The position numbers and the translations under genes are program-made. A model generated the notes under the pieces. The model was given only the letters and a program-made list of their open reading frames with translations, had not been told where the DNA came from and searched no databases. DNA of 14,235 bases from Clostridiales bacterium UBA1758 (lineage in GTDB: Bacteria; Bacillota; Clostridia; Oscillospirales; UBA1758): assembly GCA_002315595.1 (NCBI GenBank), contig DCHG01000034.1, forward strand, positions 17,853 through 32,087. The letters are read 5' to 3'. Below, in pieces: positions 1 through 5,876 of the stretch. Within the stretch, counting starts at the first letter, position 1, and each line of letters opens with the position of its first letter.

Positions 1-884
1 AAAAGTTTGCGTCCGGCAAGCCGATCGGTCGAGAATTGAAGCAATCCCGTTCCGTACGGCTGAACAGCCGCAACCCATTTCTTTTCTTCCTTCGGAATAC
101 AATAGAAATAGTCGGTCGAATGTTCGATATTTGACGGATAACTGACGTCGACGCCCTTGGAAATCGGGAACGCCGATTTGCCGATCTCATAATGATTTTC
201 CTCATAGAAACACTGGATCGAGTCATCCGCAGGAACAAGGACACGCGTTTGTTTTATTTCGGGAACGGCGATGTTGCTCCACCAATACATCCATTTCGTT
301 TCATCGGTGGTGTTTTCCACGCGAGTGCGAATATAAAGGACATCGGACTCTTCGGGCAACACCGATGTGATACTGTATGCAAGACCGCGTTTGCGTTCGA
401 ATTCGTACATTCTCACACCGTTGTCGCCGATCTGTTCACACCACATCGGCGAACAGGTCAGCGGTGTATGCCCTTTGATGCCGATGTTGAATTCCACACC
501 GCCCGACATCCACGCATTGCGAAGTGCAAAATTGCATGGTTGCATCACGGTATTTGTATAAAGCAGGTCACGTCCGTTTTTCTTATCGAAAAGCGACCAA
601 AGTTTTCCGCCGAATCCGGGCAAAAACACCGCTTTCAGATACGAGTTTTCCAATACGACCGTGTCGATTTCGGTTGGCTTTCGGTCGCGGTCATAGCCAT
701 CCTGCACGGTGTACGGAAGCAGGGAGTCGATCATTCCCTGACTGATATAGCGGCGTTCTTCTTCGTTCAGATCATCTTTTACCTGAATTTTCGCGTGAAG
801 ATAACTGACATTTCGAATGTCCGCCATCGGATTGTTGTCACCAAGACTCGCGGCATTAATCCGCATTTTTTCAATACGATACAT
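1..884 (-). CDS. DUF5107 domain protein, 5' part (runs off left edge)
   Basis: About 294 codons are visible, starting at ATG 884-882 behind AGGGGG with a seven-base spacer. The protein opens MYRIEKMRINAASLGDNNP and carries the segment NAWMSGGVEFNIGIKGHTP (near residues 116-134) followed by TCSPMW. From memory this is the conserved core of DUF5107, a beta-sandwich family resembling galactose mutarotases and often followed by TPR repeats in anaerobic gut bacteria. The repeats, if present, lie beyond the left edge, so the gene is truncated by the window and not visibly broken. No signal peptide is seen, suggesting a cytoplasmic protein. It probably handles sugars released by glycosidases; the exact reaction is unknown to me. 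It has its own promoter (1020-1048) and lies past the terminator of the synthase gene, so it is likely a separate transcription unit. Confidence 0.85.
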   Translation of the reverse strand, partial: MYRIEKMRINAASLGDNNPMADIRNVSYLHAKIQVKDDLNEEERRYISQGMIDSLLPYTVQDGYDRDRKPTEIDTVVLENSYLKAVFLPGFGGKLWSLFDKKNGRDLLYTNTVMQPCNFALRNAWMSGGVEFNIGIKGHTPLTCSPMWCEQIGDNGVRMYEFERKRGLAYSITSVLPEESDVLYIRTRVENTTDETKWMYWWSNIAVPEIKQTRVLVPADDSIQCFYEENHYEIGKSAFPISKGVDVSYPSNIEHSTDYFYCIPKEEKKWVAAVQPYGTGLLQFSTDRLAGRKL

Positions 885-912
885 TGGTTTTCCCCCTATT
901 CGGTTTTTCCAT

Positions 913-941
913 ATCATACAATAAATGCGTTTGAAACACAA
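913..941 (-). promoter_or_regulatory. Possible second promoter of the DUF5107 gene
   Basis: On the minus strand TTGTGT (936-941) lies 17 bp from TATGAT (913-918), closer to the ATG than the main promoter. The -10 matches five of six consensus bases but the -35 only three, so this is tentative. Confidence 0.35.
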
Positions 942-1019
942 TCTACGCTTTTGATACCCGTCAATCATCACTCTACTCATTGTAGGAAATCGACGCATAT
1001 CAACGATGTTTTCAGAATT

Positions 1020-1048
1020 ATTATAGCACTTTGCAAATCATTTTTCAA
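1020..1048 (-). promoter_or_regulatory. Sigma-A promoter of the DUF5107 gene
   Basis: Minus-strand TTGAAA (1043-1048), 17-bp spacer, TATAAT (1020-1025). This is a near-consensus vegetative promoter just downstream of the preceding gene's terminator. It implies a leader of roughly 130 nt before ATG 884. The stretch 885-1214 otherwise holds only this leader, the possible second promoter, the terminator at 1059-1096 and the 3' untranslated part of the synthase gene. Confidence 0.8.
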
Positions 1049-1058
1049 TTCATTGCGT

Positions 1059-1096
1059 AAAAAACACATCCCGTTGCGCTTCGGGATGTGTTTTTT
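1059..1096 (-). terminator. Intrinsic terminator of the synthase gene
   Basis: AAAAAACACATCCCG at 1059-1073 pairs perfectly with 1082-1096 (15 bp) around an eight-base loop. On the minus strand the stem ends in six T. It lies about 118 nt past the TAA of the synthase gene at 1215. The A and T runs are symmetric, so it could also stop transcription from the other side. Confidence 0.9.
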
Positions 1097-1214
1097 GTAT
1101 CGACTCGTCATTTCGCCATGAAAGGCAGTCACGGCGGCTTTCGATATTCGTCGGGATATAACAGACAGGAGAATCCGTTTTTCGAAAGTTGCAGACGAAA
1201 ATGAAATTTTGATT

Positions 1215-2645
1215 TTAGTCCTCTCTGAGTTGGACGTTGATGTGTTCGAGGCGTTTGAATTCATCATAATCGACTTCACGAATGATCGCTTCCAACTCAC
1301 CGTCGCCCATGACGGTGGTTCGTCCCGTGGCATATTCGGCGTCGACGCGTTGTTTCATTTTTTCAATGATCGGAGCACGTTTATCAACAACATTGTCACC
1401 GACAAGTGCGAAATAACCATTCAGCCAATGAGCAATTCCCGCAAGCCCACTGTGGGAATCGACAGCGACCGTTGCCGGACGACCGAGAAGTTTCGCGGTA
1501 TCGAAAATATTGTAAATTTCTTCATCTTTGAGCAGACCGTCCGCGTGAATACCCGCACGGGTGACATTGAAATTACGCCCGACAAACGGAGTACGCGGCG
1601 GTATTTCATAGCCGATGTGATTTTCAAAATAGCGTGCGATTTCCGTAATGACGGGAAGTTCCATTCCGTCGGTCGTCCCGCGAAGCGACGCATATTCGAT
1701 GACCATCGCTTCCAGCGGACAGTTTCCCGTGCGTTCACCGATACCGAGCATGGAGCAGTTGACGCTTGAACAACCGTACAACCACGCGGTAGCGGCATTC
1801 GTGACAACCTTGTAAAAGTCATTGTGACCGTGCCATTCGAGCATTTCACTCGGAACGCCGGCATAGTGAATCAAACCGTAAATAATGCCCGGAACACTGC
1901 GCGGCATTGCAACACCCGGATAGGACACACCGTATCCCATTGTATCGCAGGCACGAATCTTGACGGGAATTCCCGCCTGCTCGGAAAGGTCCATCAAAGC
2001 CTCTGCAAGCGGAACGACGAAGCCGTAGTAATCGGCACGCGTAATATCCTCAAAATGGCAACGCGGACGAATCCCACGGGACAGGATCTCTTTGACAATA
2101 CCGAGATATTTATCCATCGCCTGCGCGCGTGTCAGCCCCATTTTATTGTAAATATGATAGTCAGAGCAGGAAAGAAGCACGCCGGTTTCTTTGATGCCGA
2201 GATCGCGGACGAGTTCAAAATCTTTCGGGTTTGCGCGGATCCAAGTCGTGACCTCCGGGAATTCGTAACCGCGGGAAAGACATTTGTCGATCGCTTCGCG
2301 GTCTTTTTCGGTGTAAACGAAAAATTCGCTCTGTCGGATCAAGCCCTTCGGTCCGCCGAGTCTGTGAAGCAGATCAAACAGATCCGCAACCTGTGTTGCG
2401 GTAAACGGAGATGTCGACTGTTGTCCGTCGCGGAATGTCGTGTCGGTGATCCATATCTCATCCGGCATACTCTGTGGCACGGTGCGGTGGTTAAAGGCGA
2501 CCTTCGGAATACTTTCGTAATCAAAAAGATGACGGTAAAGGTTCGGCGTCGGACTATCTTGAAGTTGGTAGCGATACGCCGATTGTTCGAGTAAATTCGT
2601 CGCATCGGAATATTCCAGTGTCGGATTTTGTTTCATCACTTTCAT
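1215..2645 (-). CDS. Homocitrate/isopropylmalate/Re-citrate synthase-family acyltransferase
   Basis: A 476-residue DRE-TIM metallolyase that would condense acetyl-CoA with a 2-oxo acid. TDTTFRDGQQ (67-76) supplies the catalytic Arg-Asp pair, HGHND (272-276) the divalent-metal histidines, and GIGERTGN (301-308) the substrate-loop signature. The segment RAGIHADGLLKDEEIYNIFD (363-382) matches the subdomain following the barrel in isopropylmalate synthases. The protein then ends without the roughly 120-residue LeuA allosteric domain, so leucine feedback of the usual kind is unlikely. About 60 residues precede the barrel. From memory this long-N-terminus clostridial group includes or neighbours the Clostridium kluyveri Re-citrate synthase; databases often label members 2-isopropylmalate synthase. 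No leuBCD, aconitase or isocitrate dehydrogenase gene adjoins to decide the substrate. The ATG at 2645 has GGCGG eight bases upstream; an in-frame ATG three codons later (2636) has no better ribosome binding site. Confidence 0.85.
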   Translation of the reverse strand: MKVMKQNPTLEYSDATNLLEQSAYRYQLQDSPTPNLYRHLFDYESIPKVAFNHRTVPQSMPDEIWITDTTFRDGQQSTSPFTATQVADLFDLLHRLGGPKGLIRQSEFFVYTEKDREAIDKCLSRGYEFPEVTTWIRANPKDFELVRDLGIKETGVLLSCSDYHIYNKMGLTRAQAMDKYLGIVKEILSRGIRPRCHFEDITRADYYGFVVPLAEALMDLSEQAGIPVKIRACDTMGYGVSYPGVAMPRSVPGIIYGLIHYAGVPSEMLEWHGHNDFYKVVTNAATAWLYGCSSVNCSMLGIGERTGNCPLEAMVIEYASLRGTTDGMELPVITEIARYFENHIGYEIPPRTPFVGRNFNVTRAGIHADGLLKDEEIYNIFDTAKLLGRPATVAVDSHSGLAGIAHWLNGYFALVGDNVVDKRAPIIEKMKQRVDAEYATGRTTVMGDGELEAIIREVDYDEFKRLEHINVQLRED

Positions 2646-2752
2646 ATATCATACCGCCCAATCGGGCTTTCCTTTCATTTTATCGCCAGAAGAATTTATT
2701 CTTCGACAATTCTTGCAACTGGCAGGCTATTTTTGCCCGATATCGCTTGAAT
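2646..2752 (-). promoter_or_regulatory. Structured 5' leader of the synthase gene (candidate cis-regulatory RNA)
   Basis: From the predicted start of transcription near 2753 to ATG 2645, the minus-strand leader can form nested stems. The outer one pairs ATCGGGC (2735-2741) with GCCCGAT (2661-2667), the middle one GCCAG (2719-2723) with CTGGC (2685-2689), and the inner one GAAGAA with TTCTTC (within 2689-2704). The GCCC of the outer stem can instead pair with GGGC at 2656-2659, overlapping the presumed GGCGG ribosome binding site. A further alternative is ACAATTC (2749-2755) with GAATTGT (2706-2712). I do not recognise a known riboswitch class, and no U-tract follows these stems, so control of translation would be more likely than attenuation. 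Confidence 0.4.
2689..2704. repeat. 16-bp palindrome in the synthase leader
   Basis: GAAGAATTTATTCTTC is a perfect palindrome (7-bp arms, 2-bp centre) about 50 bp downstream of the promoter. It could be a repressor operator or the tip of the leader stem described above. Confidence 0.45.
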
Positions 2753-2759
2753 TGTTGAT

Positions 2760-2788
2760 AGTATAACACGCGAAATGAATTTATTCAA
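2760..2788 (-). promoter_or_regulatory. Sigma-A promoter of the synthase gene
   Basis: Minus-strand TTGAAT (2783-2788), 17-bp spacer, TATACT (2760-2765). It sits between the terminator of the TPM gene and the synthase leader, making the synthase a separate transcription unit. Confidence 0.75.
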
Positions 2789-2854
2789 GTACATTCTTGC
2801 AAAATCTCAAATAATCTTTTTGCAAATTTTCGCTTTGCTTTTGTTTGAAAAAAC

Positions 2855-2894
2855 AAAAAACGGACGAATCGATCCTTCGATTCGCCCGTTTTTT
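2855..2894 (-). terminator. Intrinsic terminator of the zinc-ribbon/TPM operon
   Basis: Arms 2855-2871 and 2878-2894 form a 17-position stem with one A-C mismatch and a six-base loop. Minus-strand transcription exits into TTTTTTGTTTTTT. The last base of the stem is shared with the TGA stop of the TPM gene (2894-2896), so the hairpin begins at the stop codon itself. Confidence 0.9.
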
Positions 2895-3856
2895 CAGAAT
2901 TTTCCGCCGTGACCGCCGTGGGAAACCCCACCCGATGAAATATGTACTCCGCCACCTGAATTTCCCGATCCGTGGTGATAGCCCGAACCGTGATGATCGT
3001 CGTCTTTCGGAATCGGCGTGCGAATGACATTGGTATATAGGTAAATATCCCGACTTTCGCTTACCGTGAAACTCCCGTGGCGCACATAACTCTCCGCACC
3101 GTACTGCGGACGAACGCTGATAAGTTGACGCTTCATAGCACCCGTCGTGACAAGTGCGGCGATCAGGCTGACTGCCGCGGCAATTGCCACGATCCCCCAA
3201 ATTCCCATGCCGTCGGACTTCTCAAAATAATACTCATACTCCGTCGGATAGCCACCGTCATAGTAAATCGGATCATCGAAATCGTCTTGATCACTTTCTT
3301 TCGGCTGAGTGAAATATGCCGTGATCTGCGTGTCACAATTCCATGCAAAACACTCAAACGCGTCATAATAATCGCCGTTGCCGAGGTAGACGAGAACATT
3401 CTCCATTGCAATGTCGATCGAAACATCGCTCATCGCGAGAATCCCTTCGCCCGCGGTGATGACATACCAGTCGCGTTCCGCCATGGAAAGTAAGAGCATC
3501 ACGCCGTCATCTCCGTCACCGAAACCAAGTCCGTTTTCGTCAAAGAAATCATCAGCAAAAGTTTGAATATCCTTACTACCCGTATTCAGCGAAGTGACAA
3601 CCGATATAGCGATCGAATTACCCGAGGAAATCCCATCAAAGATCGTTTCGAGTTTTAATTCCTCCTCGTCTGTCAGTAGATCGGCAAGGTCAAAAATATG
3701 TTGTTCAGGCTGTTCCGTCGTTGTGTTTTCGACCGTTTCGACCTCATTGACCGCGTTTTCGTAAACATCATCCACGACTTCTTCGGCATATGCGGGAAAT
3801 GCGACAAGCAGAATCAGGCAGGCGGCAATCGCCACAAAAAGATTTTTTTGTTTCAT
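2894..3856 (-). CDS. TPM-domain (YgcG/TPM_phosphatase-like) exported membrane protein
   Basis: A 320-residue protein. Residues 1-24 form a signal peptide with an A-Y-A cleavage site. An acidic linker (25-52) follows, then a TPM domain (about 54-180) with DLADLLTDEEE at its start, FADDFFDENGLGFGDGDDG (100-118) and the MLLLSMAERDWYVITAGEG strand pair. A hydrophobic helix lies at 218-239. The tail (285-320) is rich in Gly and Ser and has seven His. This order (signal, TPM, membrane helix, glycine-rich end) matches YgcG-type proteins, whose biochemical role is poorly defined; phosphatase activity is known for the plant relative TLP18.3. I chose ATG 3856 because GGGGG ends seven bases upstream; ATG 3859 would add one Met. 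The reading frame stays open to 4189, but that extension overlaps the zinc-ribbon gene and lacks protein-like character. The start overlaps the upstream TGA, implying coupled translation. Confidence 0.85.
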   Translation of the reverse strand: MKQKNLFVAIAACLILLVAFPAYAEEVVDDVYENAVNEVETVENTTTEQPEQHIFDLADLLTDEEELKLETIFDGISSGNSIAISVVTSLNTGSKDIQTFADDFFDENGLGFGDGDDGVMLLLSMAERDWYVITAGEGILAMSDVSIDIAMENVLVYLGNGDYYDAFECFAWNCDTQITAYFTQPKESDQDDFDDPIYYDGGYPTEYEYYFEKSDGMGIWGIVAIAAAVSLIAALVTTGAMKRQLISVRPQYGAESYVRHGSFTVSESRDIYLYTNVIRTPIPKDDDHHGSGYHHGSGNSGGGVHISSGGVSHGGHGGKF

Positions 3857-4947
3857 CATTTCGCCCCCAAAAATCGAATCAGCAAGGTGAGAAGCGTGAT
3901 GATTGCGGTACCCGCCGCAAAAATACCCGCAAACCATTTTCGGTATAGGCTCTTGCTCATCGGCAGATCGCCCGCAATGCGTCCGTTTTGACCATTGACG
4001 ATGAATCGATAACTTCGATCCTTCCACTTTGTGTTGAGAATCCACACCGGGCAAAGGGCATAACGCACCCGACCGTTGTGAACGAAAACGGCTTTCTTTT
4101 TTACCGTAACACTGTCGTAGCCGACAACGGTATTGCGGATCTGATCTTCTGCGGTATTTTCCATTCGTTGCTCGGCACGGGAGATGCAATCGTCACTCGA
4201 CTCGTCATAACGATCGGCAAAAAAGCCGGAAAGATATGCGGTTTTGAAATCCACCGCTTCGGAGAAATCAAACGGCTCAATAGATTCGATCAGGTTGTTT
4301 TCCATTTTTTTGGAGCCGTCGACGGGGACATTATCGAAGCCGAGTCCACCGCTTCTTAAAATGAGGTAATGGCTTCTCGCGGTATTTTCATATTCACTGT
4401 CACGCCAAACACGCGTGCGAATTCCCTCATACCTGATCGAAACATCCGCATCACCGTCAAACAACCAAAACGGAACATAGATGCCCTTGACCTCGTCGAT
4501 GTGATTTTCATCGGCAAATACCTTCGGCAAAAGCGTTTTATTCTTATAATGACGGCGCAGTGCATCTTTCGCCTGCTCCTTAGTGATCCGAAATGGGATC
4601 ACGCAGTCGGGCATCAGATCGCCCGAAACGCGTCCTTTCATGATCACGGGGTTGTCGCAGTACGGGCAAGCCGTCGCCACAGTTGTTGCTTCGCAGACGA
4701 TCTCACCTCCGCAGGACGGACAAGAGAAAACATTCAAATCGCTTTCGCCGTCGAAATGTTGTCCTTCGCCTTTATTCCAGCCGGAAACGCGTTGCTTCGC
4801 ATCCGTTTCCGCGTCAAGATATTCAATGATTTCATCAACGGAAATTTCCGCCCCGCAAAAATCGCATTTCATTTCCTGCGTTTCACCGCTGAATTCAATG
4901 CCTGCGCCGCAATGAGGGCATTTGAATTGTTCCAATCGGTCTTCCAT
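3856..4947 (-). CDS. Double zinc-ribbon, tail-anchored membrane protein
   Basis: A 363-residue protein with two zinc ribbons: CPHC (10-13) with CDFC (28-31), and CPSC (76-79) with CPYC (94-97). A long soluble part with aromatic-rich strands follows (IYVPFWLFDGDADVSIRYEG, RYALCPVWILNTKW). One hydrophobic segment lies at about 337-359, just before the C terminus. Having no signal peptide, it would face the cytoplasm and hang on the membrane by its tail. From memory, similar proteins in Firmicutes are labelled TFIIB-type zinc ribbon proteins and often adjoin TPM-domain genes; the function is unknown. ATG 4947 is preceded by AAAGGAG with an eight-base spacer. An open extension to 5055 covers the promoter and is not credible. 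The TGA at 3856-3858 overlaps the start of the TPM gene. Confidence 0.85.
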   Translation of the reverse strand: MEDRLEQFKCPHCGAGIEFSGETQEMKCDFCGAEISVDEIIEYLDAETDAKQRVSGWNKGEGQHFDGESDLNVFSCPSCGGEIVCEATTVATACPYCDNPVIMKGRVSGDLMPDCVIPFRITKEQAKDALRRHYKNKTLLPKVFADENHIDEVKGIYVPFWLFDGDADVSIRYEGIRTRVWRDSEYENTARSHYLILRSGGLGFDNVPVDGSKKMENNLIESIEPFDFSEAVDFKTAYLSGFFADRYDESSDDCISRAEQRMENTAEDQIRNTVVGYDSVTVKKKAVFVHNGRVRYALCPVWILNTKWKDRSYRFIVNGQNGRIAGDLPMSKSLYRKWFAGIFAAGTAIITLLTLLIRFLGAK

Positions 4948-4975
4948 AGGCTTCACTCCTTTGTAAACTCGAAAA

Positions 4976-5004
4976 ATTATACCACGAAATCCGTGCCTAA
5001 ACAA
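4976..5004 (-). promoter_or_regulatory. Sigma-A promoter of the zinc-ribbon/TPM operon
   Basis: Minus-strand TTGTTT (4999-5004), 17-bp spacer, TATAAT (4976-4981), with TGG just before the -10 as an extended element. The leader is only about 20 nt. Confidence 0.85.
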
Positions 5005-5022
5005 TATCGACTTCACGCAAAA

Positions 5023-5055
5023 TTGCCGGAGAGTGATATTCGCACTCTCCGGCAA
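5023..5055 (-). terminator. Terminator hairpin of the GH2/amidohydrolase operon
   Basis: TTGCCGGAGAGTG (5023-5035) pairs perfectly with 5043-5055 around a seven-base loop. On the minus strand it starts 11 bases past the TAA at 5067 and ends in a short AATTTT run. The U-tract is weak, so some read-through into the next operon is possible. Confidence 0.75.
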
Positions 5056-5066
5056 AGCGGTCGTTA

Positions 5067-5861
5067 TTACATTCCGAGGATCTTTTTCAGCGTCCCGCCC
5101 AAGATCTTTTCCTTTGCGGAGTCCGAAATATTGAGCGTGCGATAGCGTTCCATTTCATACTGAATGTACGGGGTGTCCTTGTACGGGAAGTCGAGTCCGA
5201 AGATACTGCGATCCTCCCCCGTTTGGAGAATGATGGTTTCAAGTTGTTCGCGTGTCAGTGTCCACGCCGAAAGGCCGTCCCGGTCGCTGACGCTTGTCCA
5301 GCCGGAGAATACGGTCGGATTTTCAGGATTTGAACTGTTGTTGCACATCACAGCGAGAGCCTCATGGAAGAAATGGAATCCGCCGAGATGTTCCATACTG
5401 AAACGGAGTTTCGGGAAATTCCACGCAACCTCGTCAAAGAGGATCGGACGAACATCGGCAAGGCGATACCAGTGCATTCCGCAGTGGAAGGAGATGAATA
5501 GGCCAAGTTCTTCGGCTCGTTCATATACCTTGAATGCTTCCTCGCTGTTAATGGCAAACTGCTGATATGCGGGGTGCAGTTTAATGCCCTTGAATCCCAT
5601 ATCCGCCACTCGGTCAACCTCGGCACGAAGATCCTTCGACTTGAAATCGATTGTACCGAATCCGACGATATCGTTCTGTCCTTTCAGTTCTTTCGCAAGC
5701 CATTCGGTCGGTGCATTGTCTTTCCAACTGTCTCGCGGAAAGAATGCGAACGCGACGGCCTTGTCGATGCCGCAATCATCCATCATTTTTTTGAGATGAT
5801 CAAGTGTGCCGTTTTCAAAAATTTCCTTTGGAAAAACATGCGCATGATTTGCAAAAATCAT
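5067..5861 (-). CDS. Amidohydrolase-superfamily TIM-barrel metal-dependent enzyme
   Basis: A 264-residue protein of the Amidohydro_2 type (COG2159-like). Expected metal and catalytic positions are visible: H6 and H8 in NHAHVFP at the first strand, KLHP (94-97), SFHCG (H126), MEHLGG (H158) and FGLDFP (D224). Relatives include hydrolases and decarboxylases of carboxylated or aromatic substrates, so the substrate cannot be named. Length is normal for the family and no signal peptide is present. ATG 5861 has AAAGGAAG six bases upstream. It lies 15 nt behind the GH2 gene with no promoter between, so the two are almost certainly co-transcribed. The pairing hints at a step on a sugar acid, lactone or aglycone released by the GH2 enzyme. 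Confidence 0.85.
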   Translation of the reverse strand: MIFANHAHVFPKEIFENGTLDHLKKMMDDCGIDKAVAFAFFPRDSWKDNAPTEWLAKELKGQNDIVGFGTIDFKSKDLRAEVDRVADMGFKGIKLHPAYQQFAINSEEAFKVYERAEELGLFISFHCGMHWYRLADVRPILFDEVAWNFPKLRFSMEHLGGFHFFHEALAVMCNNSSNPENPTVFSGWTSVSDRDGLSAWTLTREQLETIILQTGEDRSIFGLDFPYKDTPYIQYEMERYRTLNISDSAKEKILGGTLKKILGM

Positions 5862-5876
5862 TGTATTCTTCCTTTC

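Noticed and set aside
192..1121. A 309-codon plus-strand open frame opposite the DUF5107 gene.
   Set aside because: It runs antisense across a well-recognised gene, its promoter and a terminator, has no ribosome binding site, and its product has no recognisable motif.
3857..4189. In-frame N-terminal extension of the TPM gene up to 4189.
   Set aside because: It would bury the signal peptide and overlap the zinc-ribbon gene; the true start has GGGGG at proper spacing.
4948..5055. In-frame extension of the zinc-ribbon gene up to 5055.
   Set aside because: It spans the -10, the -35 and the preceding terminator; ATG 4947 has an excellent ribosome binding site.
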